Origin: an uncultured Bacteroidales bacterium | GTDB lineage: Bacteria; Bacteroidota; Bacteroidia; Bacteroidales; UBA932 | Length of the DNA stretch: 57,260 bases | Assembly: GCA_947167015.1 (NCBI GenBank) | Contig: CAMVGM010000010.1 | Location: forward strand, 1 to 57,260 | Direction of reading: 5' to 3' | Shown here: one piece after another, positions 22,736 to 31,980 of the stretch | Layout of the letters: every line of letters begins with the position of its first letter | Numbering within the stretch: the first letter of the stretch is position 1 | Notes under the pieces: generated by a model | Seen by the model: the letters and a program-made list of their open reading frames with translations, nothing else | The model's database searches: none | Told to the model about the DNA's origin: nothing | Program-made: the position numbers and the translations under genes

Positions 22736-23939
22736 AGAGTCGGATATAATCTTGGAATCGTTTTTTCTTGTCGAAATGCTCCAGGGCATATTCCCTGCAG
22801 GTTTCTGCATAATACTCTTTGCCTTGGGCGCGGATGGTACGTATGCAGGCTGCCATGCCGTCCACGTCGCCCTGTTCCACCACGAAGCCGGTCTGCGGCG
22901 TGACGGATTCCACGCTACCGCCTGTGCGGTAGGTGATCACGGGCGTTCCGCAGGCGATCGCCTCCAGGTTCACGGTCGGATAGTTGTCCTGCCAGGTGGG
23001 GTTGACAAGGGCCAGGGCGCCGGTATAGAGTGCGGCCAGCGCAGCGGCATTCTCCGTACGCGGAATGAATGTCACACCGTCCGGGAAGGCCGCCCGCTGC
23101 TCTTCGCTCATCCGGCCCACCAGGACCAGCCGCTCATCCTGAGCCAGCCGTCCCGCCAGTCCGACCAGGTCGGGAATACCTTTCTGGGGCAGCCAGATGC
23201 TCGCGACGGCCAGGACATAGTGCGCGGCGGGGATTCCGTAACGGTCCCTGCTTTCCGGATCCGTAACGGGATGGAACGTGTCCAGATCGATTCCGTTATG
23301 GATGACCCGGCAGGGGACATCCTTCAGGAAGGACTTCGCCACTTCCCGCCGCATCCAGTCGGACACGGTCACGAGAGTCAGGTCCGGGAGCGCGGTCAAT
23401 GCCTGCCGCTTCGCCGCATAATTGCGGCGGGACCGGTCCAGCAGCCAGCTCTTGGGGAAGGCCCGTTTCTGCGGGCAGTCGTGGCAGCCCGACTGCCATT
23501 TTTCACAGCCGGCGGCTACATAATGATAGCAGTGGCCCGTGAACAGCCAGCAGTCGTGGACGGTCCAGACGACGGGCTTGCCGCGTTCTGCCAAATAACT
23601 GAGCAGAAGCGGGTAGTTGAGGAAATAGCCGTGGACGTTGTGGATGTGCACGATGTCCGGATCGATTTCCCGGATGCGCCGGATCAGCTGACGCGTGGCG
23701 CATTTCGAGGCGAGTCCGTGGGCGTCGAGCAGGCGCGTGGCGAGCCAGTGAATGAACAAGTCCAATTTGTTCCCGACCGGCACCAGTCTGGAGCTGTGCT
23801 GCGGCACGCCGTCCCGGGCCCGGCTGTAGGCGATGTAGCTCTCCCACCCGGCTGCCTGCGCCAGCTCGCCGAGCTCGCGCATGATCTTGCCGGTCGAAGT
23901 ATTCTCCCGGACCACCGGATTGATCTGCAACAGTTTCAT
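22713..23939 (-). CDS. Glycosyltransferase family 4 with cysteine-rich acceptor region
   Basis: 408 residues from the ATG at 23939 (MKLLQINPVVRENTSTGKI), which overlaps the acyltransferase stop as ATGA; the extra upstream frame is antisense noise. It has the WcaC/WcaL-like pattern VVWTVHDCWLFTGHCYHY and a Cys-rich stretch (CEKWQSGCHDCPQKR), then SIWLPQKGIPDLVGLA, NPTWQDNYPTVNLEAIACGTPVI. Probably adds a hexose or deoxyhexose in the repeat unit. Confidence 0.92.
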   Translation of the reverse strand: MKLLQINPVVRENTSTGKIMRELGELAQAAGWESYIAYSRARDGVPQHSSRLVPVGNKLDLFIHWLATRLLDAHGLASKCATRQLIRRIREIDPDIVHIHNVHGYFLNYPLLLSYLAERGKPVVWTVHDCWLFTGHCYHYVAAGCEKWQSGCHDCPQKRAFPKSWLLDRSRRNYAAKRQALTALPDLTLVTVSDWMRREVAKSFLKDVPCRVIHNGIDLDTFHPVTDPESRDRYGIPAAHYVLAVASIWLPQKGIPDLVGLAGRLAQDERLVLVGRMSEEQRAAFPDGVTFIPRTENAAALAALYTGALALVNPTWQDNYPTVNLEAIACGTPVITYRTGGSVESVTPQTGFVVEQGDVDGMAACIRTIRAQGKEYYAETCREYALEHFDKKKRFQDYIRLYESLATR

Positions 23940-24802
23940 TTCCCTCCGACGATAACCCCCGTCACCCGGGGCATGATCTTTCTCATTCCGCCATAAACGA
24001 GCGTCAGGGCGCCCAGCACGATGATGACACTGCCCAGATAGATGCCAAACAGGGCCATCGTTCCCTGCGGATGCAGGAGCATGATGAGTCCCTTCTTCAC
24101 GCCGATGACCAGCAGGTAATGATAGAGATAAACGAAATAAGTCCAGGCGCGGGAACGGATGTCCACCCGGCAGGGCGCCATCAGCCAGCGTTCGACCGGT
24201 GCGATCTTCCACACACCCTCGCACGCGCCGAGCGAAAAGAAGAAGAGCGGAGCCGGTCCGATCTTGAAAGCCCACAGCAGGCCGAGCGCCAGCACGCCCC
24301 ACCAGCGCGTGTAGCGCACCAGCAAATAGACGGCGGGCGAGAGCAGCACGACGAGAATCAGTTCGCGGATAAACCAGAGCGACATGTTGACCGGTCCGGT
24401 CCAGAACACGAAGACCGGGTCCTTCCAGCTGTCACCGAAGAATCCCGAGACCATCGAAGGCATTTCCTTTATGGCGAAAAAGAAACAGAGCCAGGCGATG
24501 CAGTTGGCAATCACATAGGGGATGACCAGCGAGAAGAAGCGGGAGCGGTATTTGTCCAGGAACCACTTGGGCTGCGGATTCAGCGGAACATTGCGGAAAT
24601 AGAGATAGCCCGAGATGACGTAGAAGAGCGGTACGCAGACCTCCGTCAGCCAGACAATCCCTTGCGTGAAGGCGCTGAAAGCGGCCGTGGTGGACGACAA
24701 CTCCGTGGTCGTGGCATGGCGGCAGACGATGCCTACCGTTAGCAGGACCCGGATGAGGTCCAGGCGGTTTCCGTTTACCGCGCCGTCAGGCTTTCGAAGC
24801 AC
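23936..24802 (-). CDS. Membrane acyltransferase (acyl_transf_3 family)
   Basis: About 288 residues with some eight helices, opening NRLDLIRVLLTVGIVCRHA, which carries the family Arg and His of helix 1, followed by VPLFYVISGYLYF and MSLWFIRELILVVLLSP. No ATG is near the expected N-terminus; a GTG at 24802 is used here (several neighbours use GTG), and a TTG at 24811 is possible. Either overlaps the next GT4 gene. Likely O-acetylates a capsule sugar. Shorter than usual for the family. Confidence 0.85.
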   Translation of the reverse strand: MLRKPDGAVNGNRLDLIRVLLTVGIVCRHATTTELSSTTAAFSAFTQGIVWLTEVCVPLFYVISGYLYFRNVPLNPQPKWFLDKYRSRFFSLVIPYVIANCIAWLCFFFAIKEMPSMVSGFFGDSWKDPVFVFWTGPVNMSLWFIRELILVVLLSPAVYLLVRYTRWWGVLALGLLWAFKIGPAPLFFFSLGACEGVWKIAPVERWLMAPCRVDIRSRAWTYFVYLYHYLLVIGVKKGLIMLLHPQGTMALFGIYLGSVIIVLGALTLVYGGMRKIMPRVTGVIVGGK

Positions 24803-25911
24803 TGCTGCCAAAGTTTCATCACATTCTTTTCGGAGTAGGCCTCCGTCACTTTCCGGGCCTCGCCGGACATCCGCCGGCGGAGCGCCGCATCCGTCATCAG
24901 CCGGGCCATCGCCCCGGCCAGCGCCGCAACATCCCCTTCCGGGACCGTGAGACCGTTCTCTCCTTCGCGGATAAGGTCCTTCGGGCCGCAGGGATAGTCG
25001 AAACTGACCACCGGCAGGCCGCAGGACATCGCCTCGATCATCACCATCGGCAGACCCTCGAAGTGAGAACTCATCGCCAGGAAGGCGCTTCTGGCATATT
25101 CGTCAAAAATGCGGCCGGTCGGCCGGTTGATCCGGGCGGAATCCGTGATCCCCAGCCGGACGGCCTGCTCCCGGAGCATCGGCTCCCATTCGCCCTGGCC
25201 GAAGATATCCAGGCTCCAGCCCTCGCGGGTGGCAGCCGGAATCTGCGCCCAGGCGTCCAGCAGCCGGTCGAAGCCTTTCTGGTAGTCCAGCCGGCCCACG
25301 GCGATGACACGCCTGTTCTGCGGATTGTAGCGGACTTCCGGCACGGCAGGCGCTGCATTGGGGATGACCGCCAGATTGGGCAGCGCCCCCCAGTAGCCGG
25401 CGTCCTCCTGCGTAAGTACGACGAAGCGGTCGAAACGGCGCACCAGCCGGTCGTCCTGCCGCATCCGGTAGCGGTCGGCCAGGCCCAACAGGCCGCTGCG
25501 GTTGTACTGCAGGCGGAAAAACCGGTTGTAGTGGAGTTCCAGCACCTTTTTGCTCCCGTCCCGGATGTCCGGGATGAAGGATGACTCGGATGGGAAGAGC
25601 GAGACCACGACGTCCGCCCGCTCCCGCATCAGCAGCTCCGTCAGCCGCTTCCGGTGGATCCTCCGCTTGCGGAAATAGCTGAGGATCTTCATCAGCGGAG
25701 AGCGTCCGTTGTCCACGGAGTAGTTGATTCCCAGGTCCGCCATCCGCACCTCGGGCGGGAAGGCATAGAAAGGCGGCCGACCCTGCTGGTCCGTGGTCAC
25801 GACCAGCAGTTCATAGCCTCCCTGCGCGGCAAACCAACGGACCTTGTTGAGCAAGACCCGCTCGATCCCGCCGGGGTTGTAGAGGGAAGCGAAGCAGTAG
25901 ATGATTTTCAC
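24775..25911 (-). CDS. Glycosyltransferase family 4
   Basis: 378 residues, started with GTG at 25911 in a GTGA overlap with the wzy stop. The N-terminus MKIIYCFASLYNPGGIERVLL matches GT4 enzymes of the RfaB/EpsD type. Donor site marks: AVGRLDYQKGFDRLLDAW, IFGQGEWEPML, HFEGLPMVMIEAMSCGLPVV and DYPCGPKDLI, the last typical of enzymes with galactose- or GalNAc-type donors, although the sugar cannot be fixed. Confidence 0.93.
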   Translation of the reverse strand: MKIIYCFASLYNPGGIERVLLNKVRWFAAQGGYELLVVTTDQQGRPPFYAFPPEVRMADLGINYSVDNGRSPLMKILSYFRKRRIHRKRLTELLMRERADVVVSLFPSESSFIPDIRDGSKKVLELHYNRFFRLQYNRSGLLGLADRYRMRQDDRLVRRFDRFVVLTQEDAGYWGALPNLAVIPNAAPAVPEVRYNPQNRRVIAVGRLDYQKGFDRLLDAWAQIPAATREGWSLDIFGQGEWEPMLREQAVRLGITDSARINRPTGRIFDEYARSAFLAMSSHFEGLPMVMIEAMSCGLPVVSFDYPCGPKDLIREGENGLTVPEGDVAALAGAMARLMTDAALRRRMSGEARKVTEAYSEKNVMKLWQQCFESLTAR

Positions 25912-27185
25912 GCGGATTCAGGATCTTCCGCTTCCACCGGCGTCGCCGTCGGGAGCGAGAAGTCGTCATCAATGCAGAAAAGCAGGGCGTCGACCAGGAA
26001 GATATCGGTCATCACTTTGGCCCATATGATGAAAGTGAGGGCAATCAGCAGGAAGGCGGTAAAAGTGAAGCTGCGGAACTTGTCGACGAGGGACAGGTGG
26101 CTATAGATGAAGAAGACCGAAAATAGAATCATTCCAATCAATCCTGAATATAGGATGAAGTTGCAGTATCCAATGTCGGAGCCGGTCTGAAACACACCGC
26201 AGCGGCCTTCACCGATGAGCCATCCGCGTGGCGTAGTAGGCCAGACCCACATCGTCTGAAGGACATCAGTCGATCCTGTCCGGAATTCTCCGGTTTCAAC
26301 CCAGTTGAAGAAGCCTTCGAAACCGAAACGGAGGTTGTCGTGGAAAGACTGGTTCGAGGCGTAGAGGATCATGCTGATCACCGTGACACCTGCAATAAGG
26401 AAGATGAGCAGGAATGATGCATTGATCTGGACCTTCGAAATGAGGCCGCCCTGCTGTAAACGGAAGTTATTGATCAAGATATAACCGAGCCCCAAGCCCG
26501 CCCCGACGATGGTCGTACGGGAAATCATCGAGCCGATCACGGTTATAAAAAGGAATGATATGATGAAGAAAACGGACTTCTTGGTGTCACGCCTGACCCG
26601 GTCCTCTTTGGCCAGTTGGTGCGAAATGAGGACGAGGGCGGCGGCGAGCCGGATTCCGCCAGGGTCCAGGGCACATCCGATGCCGTACAAACGTCCGCCT
26701 CGTTCGTAGAAGTCTGTCGCTTGCAGGACGACGGCATTTACCAGGTTGCGGATGACGGGGATGTTGTCGATCAACAGGGCGATGACGCATTGGGAGACGC
26801 AGACAATAGCCAGGAAATAAGTGAGCAGGTACAGGTCGACGCGGTCGTACTTCGACTTCAAGATGGAATAGACGCCATAAGCGCCGCCCACCCAGGTCGC
26901 AAAGGAGGTATAATAGCGGATGTAGGTGTCCCGGGTCGTTCCGTTGGCAATAATGGCGTAGTAACACCAGAGAGAAAAAGCGAGCGCCAGGAGGCCGGAA
27001 ATGATGACCCGTCGTGAAATATGGACTTGGTGCTCCTGGATACTCTTGTAGACGAAGGCCAGGATACCCCAGACCGCCAGCATCATCTTCGTGTTGGCGA
27101 TGGGGAAGAACCGGAAGACAATGTCGAAATAGAAGAAATCGACGACGATGGTCAGCAGGATGATAGTCAGGATGTTCCTTTTCAT
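25908..27185 (-). CDS. wzy: O-antigen/capsule polymerase (Wzy-like)
   Basis: 425 residues from the ATG at 27185 (MKRNILTIILLTIVVDFFYF); the upstream frame extension is antisense to a glycosyltransferase. At least ten hydrophobic helices with a large periplasmic loop (about 265-330, rich in aromatic and charged residues: FGFEGFFNWVETGEFRTGSTDV), the layout of Wzy/O-antigen ligase proteins. No other polymerase candidate is in the array. Wzy joins the flipped repeat units on the periplasmic side. Assignment is by topology, since Wzy sequences are poorly conserved. Confidence 0.8.
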   Translation of the reverse strand: MKRNILTIILLTIVVDFFYFDIVFRFFPIANTKMMLAVWGILAFVYKSIQEHQVHISRRVIISGLLALAFSLWCYYAIIANGTTRDTYIRYYTSFATWVGGAYGVYSILKSKYDRVDLYLLTYFLAIVCVSQCVIALLIDNIPVIRNLVNAVVLQATDFYERGGRLYGIGCALDPGGIRLAAALVLISHQLAKEDRVRRDTKKSVFFIISFLFITVIGSMISRTTIVGAGLGLGYILINNFRLQQGGLISKVQINASFLLIFLIAGVTVISMILYASNQSFHDNLRFGFEGFFNWVETGEFRTGSTDVLQTMWVWPTTPRGWLIGEGRCGVFQTGSDIGYCNFILYSGLIGMILFSVFFIYSHLSLVDKFRSFTFTAFLLIALTFIIWAKVMTDIFLVDALLFCIDDDFSLPTATPVEAEDPESA

Positions 27186-27192
27186 AGCCAAC

Positions 27193-28173
27193 TTATCGGT
27201 AGACGATGCCGTACACGAACCTGTAAACGAGCAGATAATAGGTTTTAACTCCAGCCCAGCACCGCCGGGCGGCCATTCCCTGCAGCAAGCGCGTGCGCAT
27301 AGGGAGCGCCTGGTTGGCCATCGCGGAGGCGTTGGCCTCCGGGAACCAGCCGTACCAGGTCTCGTAGTCGGTGCGGTCGGCACTGATCAGCAGGGGGAGT
27401 TTGAGGAAGAGTTTGAGATAATTGCCATATGGCTCCAGTTCCGCTGAGTAGTGGCTGGCGGAGAGTGACTTCAGGGCCTCTTCCAGGTTCTCCGAAATCT
27501 CCCGCCGCCGCTCCGGGCTGAACTGCCGGCTGAGCGAGGTCTCGCTGACGGCGTTGTAGCGGTAGAGCGGCTTGTGTAGCTGCACGACTTTTCCGGCCTT
27601 GGAGAAAGCCTTGAGCATCAGCATCATATCCTCTCCCATATTGGCGCCGTCGAGGAATTGGATGCCATTTTCCGCCAGCAGCTCCCTGCGCACGGCGAAG
27701 AGCCATAGATTCCAGCGCATCGTGCCGCCCATCAAGTTCTTGAGTGCCTGCAAGGGCGTGTCGTAATCCGCCTGTCGCATCATCCTGCCGTTCTTCTCGA
27801 ATCCGAGCGTCCAGTCCCAGCCGATGATGTCGGGGGGACTTCCCGCCGCGCGGATCGCTGCGTCTGCCTCCTCCAGCGCCTCCGGCTCGATCCGGTCGTC
27901 GGCGTCCACGAAGGCAAGGTACTCGCCGCAGGCCGCGGCAAGCCCGCGGTTACGGGCCGCGGCCACCCCGCCGTTGCGGGGCTGCGAGACGATGTGGCAG
28001 GGGAAGTCGGCCTCAGCAGCGAACGCTTCCAGCACCGACACGGTACCATCCGTGCTCCCATCCTCCACGAATATCAGTTCGAAATCCCGGAAACGTTGCG
28101 CCCGGATGCTCTCCAGACTCACGGGGAGCACCTTCTCGGCGTTGTAGACAGGCATGATGATGCTGAATCTCAT
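27193..28173 (-). CDS. Glycosyltransferase family 2
   Basis: 326 residues from the ATG at 28173 (MRFSIIMPVYNAEKVLPVS), which overlaps the GT14 stop as ATGA. GT-A marks: FVEDGSTDGT, NGGVAAARNRGL, and the DxD-type FVDADDRIEP; a downstream GEDMMLML fits the catalytic region of bacterial GT2. A C-terminal extension of about 100 residues lacks membrane helices. Adds a sugar to the lipid-linked repeat unit. Confidence 0.93.
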   Translation of the reverse strand: MRFSIIMPVYNAEKVLPVSLESIRAQRFRDFELIFVEDGSTDGTVSVLEAFAAEADFPCHIVSQPRNGGVAAARNRGLAAACGEYLAFVDADDRIEPEALEEADAAIRAAGSPPDIIGWDWTLGFEKNGRMMRQADYDTPLQALKNLMGGTMRWNLWLFAVRRELLAENGIQFLDGANMGEDMMLMLKAFSKAGKVVQLHKPLYRYNAVSETSLSRQFSPERRREISENLEEALKSLSASHYSAELEPYGNYLKLFLKLPLLISADRTDYETWYGWFPEANASAMANQALPMRTRLLQGMAARRCWAGVKTYYLLVYRFVYGIVYR

Positions 28174-29042
28174 CGGGTCGCAAGTTCGCAAATTTTCTGC
28201 AAAAAACCTTGGTCCTGGCTGTTGAATTTGCGGGCAAACAGCGCAGGGGAGGTTCGAAGTGTTTCATAATCGGCTTCCGTCCAGTCTTTCAGGATCCATT
28301 CGCCGCCGGCGGGATTCTCCCGCCAGCCGATGATACGCATGCAGCCTTCTCCGTCGGAGGCCAGGCTGTGGATATGCTCCCGATAGGGCGACATCCAGCA
28401 GAGCGTCTGCATCACCAGTTCGTCGCAGCAGAAGGTGTTGCGGAAGGTCTTCCGGATCCAGTCGCGATGTTCCAGGAAGTACCCGGCCATCCCTTCGGTG
28501 ATACTCACCCACTGTGATCCTTTCTTAAAATCCACGTCCTTGTTGCGGTAGAGCCCGAGCGCCTCCTGCAGCCGGAGGAAGCCGGCGCGCAGGGCCCGGA
28601 TGCACCAGTTCCGGCTTTTGAATCGTTCCGGGAACAGGTGCCAGCACTGGACTTTCCGCTTGAAACTGTCCGGCATTTCGGTCCAGGTGTAGCCGATGAA
28701 CTCGTCGCCGGCGTGACGGTCGCAATAGTCGTGAATGTAGTCCTGGCTCTTGAGCGGCAGGTCCACGCCGGAGAGCAGGTGATAATACTGGTACGGCCCC
28801 TGTGCCAGCGCAGCCTCGAACAGGGCGAATTCCGCCTCGACCATGCTCGGTGCGCCCCAGCGGACGTCTATGCGCCGGTCCAGCACCGTCAGCCCCGCCT
28901 GCTTCGTGCAGAGTTCCGGCAGCACCGCCACCTTCTTGTCGAAGTGGACGTAGATGTCGTTGCGCGGGTCGTCCAGGCGGGAAACCAGCAATTTCAGGAG
29001 ATCGAACTCCGTGTGGGCCAGTATCAGGTATGCGTGCTTCAC
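28170..29042 (-). CDS. Glycosyltransferase family 14-like (core-2/I-branching type)
   Basis: 290 residues. Start taken as GTG at 29042 in a GTGA overlap with the GT8 gene, giving VKHAYLILAHTEFDLLKLLV, the typical opening of bacterial GT14 proteins; the ORF extension beyond it is antisense noise. Family marks: IYVHFDKKV, YHLLSGVDLPLKSQDYIHDY, GSQWVSITEGMAGYF and FCCDELVMQTL. These enzymes resemble animal beta-1,6-N-acetylglucosaminyltransferases and probably form a branch. A second GT14 is at 37440. Confidence 0.88.
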   Translation of the reverse strand: MKHAYLILAHTEFDLLKLLVSRLDDPRNDIYVHFDKKVAVLPELCTKQAGLTVLDRRIDVRWGAPSMVEAEFALFEAALAQGPYQYYHLLSGVDLPLKSQDYIHDYCDRHAGDEFIGYTWTEMPDSFKRKVQCWHLFPERFKSRNWCIRALRAGFLRLQEALGLYRNKDVDFKKGSQWVSITEGMAGYFLEHRDWIRKTFRNTFCCDELVMQTLCWMSPYREHIHSLASDGEGCMRIIGWRENPAGGEWILKDWTEADYETLRTSPALFARKFNSQDQGFLQKICELATR

Positions 29043-29950
29043 GATAAAGACTGCTTCAAGCCGCGCAGGGCATCCAACACCCGGCCGAAGACCGGGATGC
29101 GGTAAAACTTCCAAAGCCGGTAGGCCCTGGCCGGCGGCGTCCACTCCGACCGGATCTCTTCCGGCAGGCTGTCGTAGACCCGCCACCAGTCCGCAAAACG
29201 GACGGTGAACAGGTTCCAGGGCTTGCCGCCGGTATAATGGATGCTGCCGCAGCGCTGCACCTCGTCCCAGAGCGCCTCGGAATACTGCCGGATGAAGTCG
29301 GGCTTATATTTCGGGATGAAGAAGGTCCGGATGCTGTCGTAGACCGGACTCAGCGGCAGTACCCGACCCTGGCAGACCTGGTTGAGGGCGTCCTGGTCCG
29401 GGAACTCCAGATAGGGGACCCGGCAGGCTTCCAACAGACGCTCCGATACCTTCTCGGCGCGCATCTGCGCCAGGTTCATCACCAGGAAGCCGGAGTTGAA
29501 ATAGCGGTCCGGGTCGCAGCCGAGCGCACGGAAACGCTCCGCCTGCTTCTCGATGGGCGCCTCGAAGACTACGGCGAGGTAATTGTCCCCGAGCCGGATT
29601 TCGCGGTAGAGCGCTCCGATGTCCTGGCGGACGACGATGTCGCAGTCCAGGTAGACGATGCTGTCCACTTCGGGCAGGAGTTCCGGCAGCAGGAGCCGGA
29701 ACGAGGCGGCCTCGGTATAGCGCGGGTCGATGTACAGCCCCTCCAGCCGTCCCTTCAGCGGGATGTACTCGAAGGACAGCCGCCCGCCGCCGAGCGCCGT
29801 GAGCTTGTCCTGCATCCGTTGCGGAATCTCCTCCGTGACCAGGCAGATGACCCGGAAATCGCCCGTGGATGCATCCAGCAGCGATTTCAGCGTCGTCGCG
29901 GCCGGCACGAAGTAATTGGGTGTGAAAGCGATGGCGAGAGGCGTGCTCAT
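29039..29950 (-). CDS. Glycosyltransferase family 8
   Basis: 303 residues from the ATG at 29950, which overlaps the upstream stop as ATGA (an ATG two codons earlier is possible). Retaining GT-A enzyme of the LgtC/RfaJ type: opening MSTPLAIAFTPNYFVPA, DxD motif VYLDCDIVV (D102, D104), FNSGFLVMNL, DQDALNQ and C-terminal HYTGGKPW. Donor is usually UDP-galactose or UDP-glucose with alpha linkage. Confidence 0.94.
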   Translation of the reverse strand: MSTPLAIAFTPNYFVPAATTLKSLLDASTGDFRVICLVTEEIPQRMQDKLTALGGGRLSFEYIPLKGRLEGLYIDPRYTEAASFRLLLPELLPEVDSIVYLDCDIVVRQDIGALYREIRLGDNYLAVVFEAPIEKQAERFRALGCDPDRYFNSGFLVMNLAQMRAEKVSERLLEACRVPYLEFPDQDALNQVCQGRVLPLSPVYDSIRTFFIPKYKPDFIRQYSEALWDEVQRCGSIHYTGGKPWNLFTVRFADWWRVYDSLPEEIRSEWTPPARAYRLWKFYRIPVFGRVLDALRGLKQSLS

Positions 29951-30903
29951 TTGCATAGCTTGATGACGATTTCCAGTGCCCGTGAGAACCGGAGGTATAA
30001 ACGAAGAACAAGGGATGAAGGGTGCTTCAGCAAGCACTTCTCTTTCCCGGACGGGACGAACCCGGAATCGGCGATGTCTGACCGGATCATCCGGACCAGC
30101 GACGAATCACGGAGTTTCCTCTGCTCCGAACGGGCGCCCGTGACGACCAGTTTCCTCATCATCTCCAACCCGTTCCGGATCAGCGGGACCGAGTATTCGC
30201 TTTTTCTCCCGTTCTCGAGCAGGATGTCATTGATGACGGAGTAGACGCTGGAACACCAGGATGCCGTCCATTTGAAGTGAACGGAGAAACTGTTGGCGTT
30301 CCTATAGTAGTTATAGACCTTCTCGTGGATGATCGTGATGTCTTTGTCAGTCTTGAAGGCTGCCTTGATATTCATGATCATGTCTTCTCCCATCTTGATG
30401 GAGGAGGGCGCTTCTGCCGTATCGCCGTCCATGATGGACCGTCGATATAATTTGGCCCAACGTGTGCAGAGGATAGGATCCGAGGCGATCATCTTCGCTC
30501 TCCAGCTGTCGATGGGGGTGGTGCGGCAACTCCCGTCACCCTCGAAAGAAAAGCCCACGACAAGGTCGCAATCCGGTTTCGTATGCCGATAAAGCGTTTC
30601 CAACGCATCGGCGGGCAGGGTGTCGTCATGGTCGCTGAACGCAATCCATTGTCCCCTGGCGTTCTCTACACCCAGTTTCAAAGCCTGGATGACGCCGCCG
30701 TTGGACTTGTGGATGTACCTCAAGCGCGGATCGGTCTTTTCGAAACGCCTGCAGATGTCTGCCGTCCCGTCCGTGCTGCCATCGTCTACGACAATCAGTT
30801 CCAGATCCGTGAGCGTCTGATCCAGAATGCTTTTGATGCAGGGGATCAGGAAAGCCTCCGCATTGTAGGCGGGGACGATGACTGAAATCAATGGTTCGTC
30901 CAT
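29947..30903 (-). CDS. Glycosyltransferase family 2
   Basis: 318 residues. GT-A marks: ISVIVPAYNAEAF, VVDDGSTDGTADI, SNGGVIQALKLGVENARG, and FSDHDDTLPAD as the metal-binding region; KMGEDMIMNIKAAF follows. The C-terminal 90 residues are basic and may contact the membrane. It overlaps the GT8 gene by 4 bases and lies 4 bases after the acyltransferase stop. Confidence 0.93.
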   Translation of the reverse strand: MDEPLISVIVPAYNAEAFLIPCIKSILDQTLTDLELIVVDDGSTDGTADICRRFEKTDPRLRYIHKSNGGVIQALKLGVENARGQWIAFSDHDDTLPADALETLYRHTKPDCDLVVGFSFEGDGSCRTTPIDSWRAKMIASDPILCTRWAKLYRRSIMDGDTAEAPSSIKMGEDMIMNIKAAFKTDKDITIIHEKVYNYYRNANSFSVHFKWTASWCSSVYSVINDILLENGRKSEYSVPLIRNGLEMMRKLVVTGARSEQRKLRDSSLVRMIRSDIADSGFVPSGKEKCLLKHPSSLVLRLYLRFSRALEIVIKLCK

Positions 30904-30907
30904 AAGA

Positions 30908-31978
30908 TCAGGAATTGGTGGTTTTGATGACTTTTCCGAAGAGGAGTTTCGCCAGGACGTCGCTGCAGCGGAGGATATTGCTGATTACCAGACAGATTCC
31001 GATGATCAGGAGCGAAACGGTGGCACCGAGGAGAAGCTCTAGGATCGGGTTGCTGTACTTGCCGAGGAACTCGCCGATGAAGGTGAAATCGGTTTGGATG
31101 AGCAGAAGATGGATCAGATAGATGTCCAGCGTCCGCGCTCCGATGTACTGTAGGCCGGAACCCAAGGAAGAAGTCTCAAAGAAAGCATGGTATTTCCTGA
31201 AGAAAGCAAACACCGTGATGATCCCGAAGAAACCGGATACTGTCTTGATCAGCGAGTACGCGGAATAAGACACGCACGAAATGATCCAATCCTTGCTCTG
31301 GGGGAGTTGGAGTGCAAACTGAAGTACGAAGAAGCAGACCAGGAAGCCGAGCATGCTCTCTTTCTTGTCCAGAAGCCGCTGGAACCCGTCGAAGTGTGAC
31401 CGGAGGATGGCGCCGAAGAAAAAGAAAAGGAAAAACTGCAGGTTGGCGTAACCGATGAATCCGCACAAGAAAGAATCTGCCCAGGGGCAATCTGCCGACA
31501 AAGAGTATTTGGAGAAGGCATACACAAGGAGGGCGGCAGCGGATCCGGCAAAGAGTTTCTTCTTTCCCCTCAGGAACTTGCCCAGCAGGAAGTCTCCAAG
31601 GGCGTAAATCGTGAAAAAGTAGAAAAGCGTAATCGTGAACCAATAGCCACACTTGGCCTTCTCGAACCATAAGGCTCCAAAAGAATACCGGAATATCAGG
31701 CAGTAGATAACCGAGAAAACGAGTGTCGGAATCAACTGGACCATGAATTTGTTCTTCAGGAAGGACAAGACGGCCGTTCCCTCCTTGAACCTGGCCGGCT
31801 TGTACATCAGGAAGCCGCTCAGGAAGAAGAACAGAGGCATACGGAACGTGACGAAGATATCGTTGAAACTGAAACCGGTAACACTGTGAAACGCATACGA
31901 GATGACATGGCTGTAGACGACGAGGATCATCGTGAATCCCCGCATGGCGTCCAGATAACCGATCCTTTTCTTTTCCAT
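30908..31978 (-). CDS. Membrane acyltransferase (OafA/NodX-like)
   Basis: 356 residues from the ATG at 31978 (MEKKRIGYLDAMRGFTMILVVYSH), 2 bases after the upstream GT2 stop; it has the DAMRG motif and helix-1 His typical of acyl_transf_3 proteins, then FRMPLFFFLSGFLMYK. About ten helices. No extra SGNH domain. Likely O-acetylation of a repeat-unit sugar. Confidence 0.9.
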   Translation of the reverse strand: MEKKRIGYLDAMRGFTMILVVYSHVISYAFHSVTGFSFNDIFVTFRMPLFFFLSGFLMYKPARFKEGTAVLSFLKNKFMVQLIPTLVFSVIYCLIFRYSFGALWFEKAKCGYWFTITLFYFFTIYALGDFLLGKFLRGKKKLFAGSAAALLVYAFSKYSLSADCPWADSFLCGFIGYANLQFFLFFFFGAILRSHFDGFQRLLDKKESMLGFLVCFFVLQFALQLPQSKDWIISCVSYSAYSLIKTVSGFFGIITVFAFFRKYHAFFETSSLGSGLQYIGARTLDIYLIHLLLIQTDFTFIGEFLGKYSNPILELLLGATVSLLIIGICLVISNILRCSDVLAKLLFGKVIKTTNS

Positions 31979-31980
31979 GG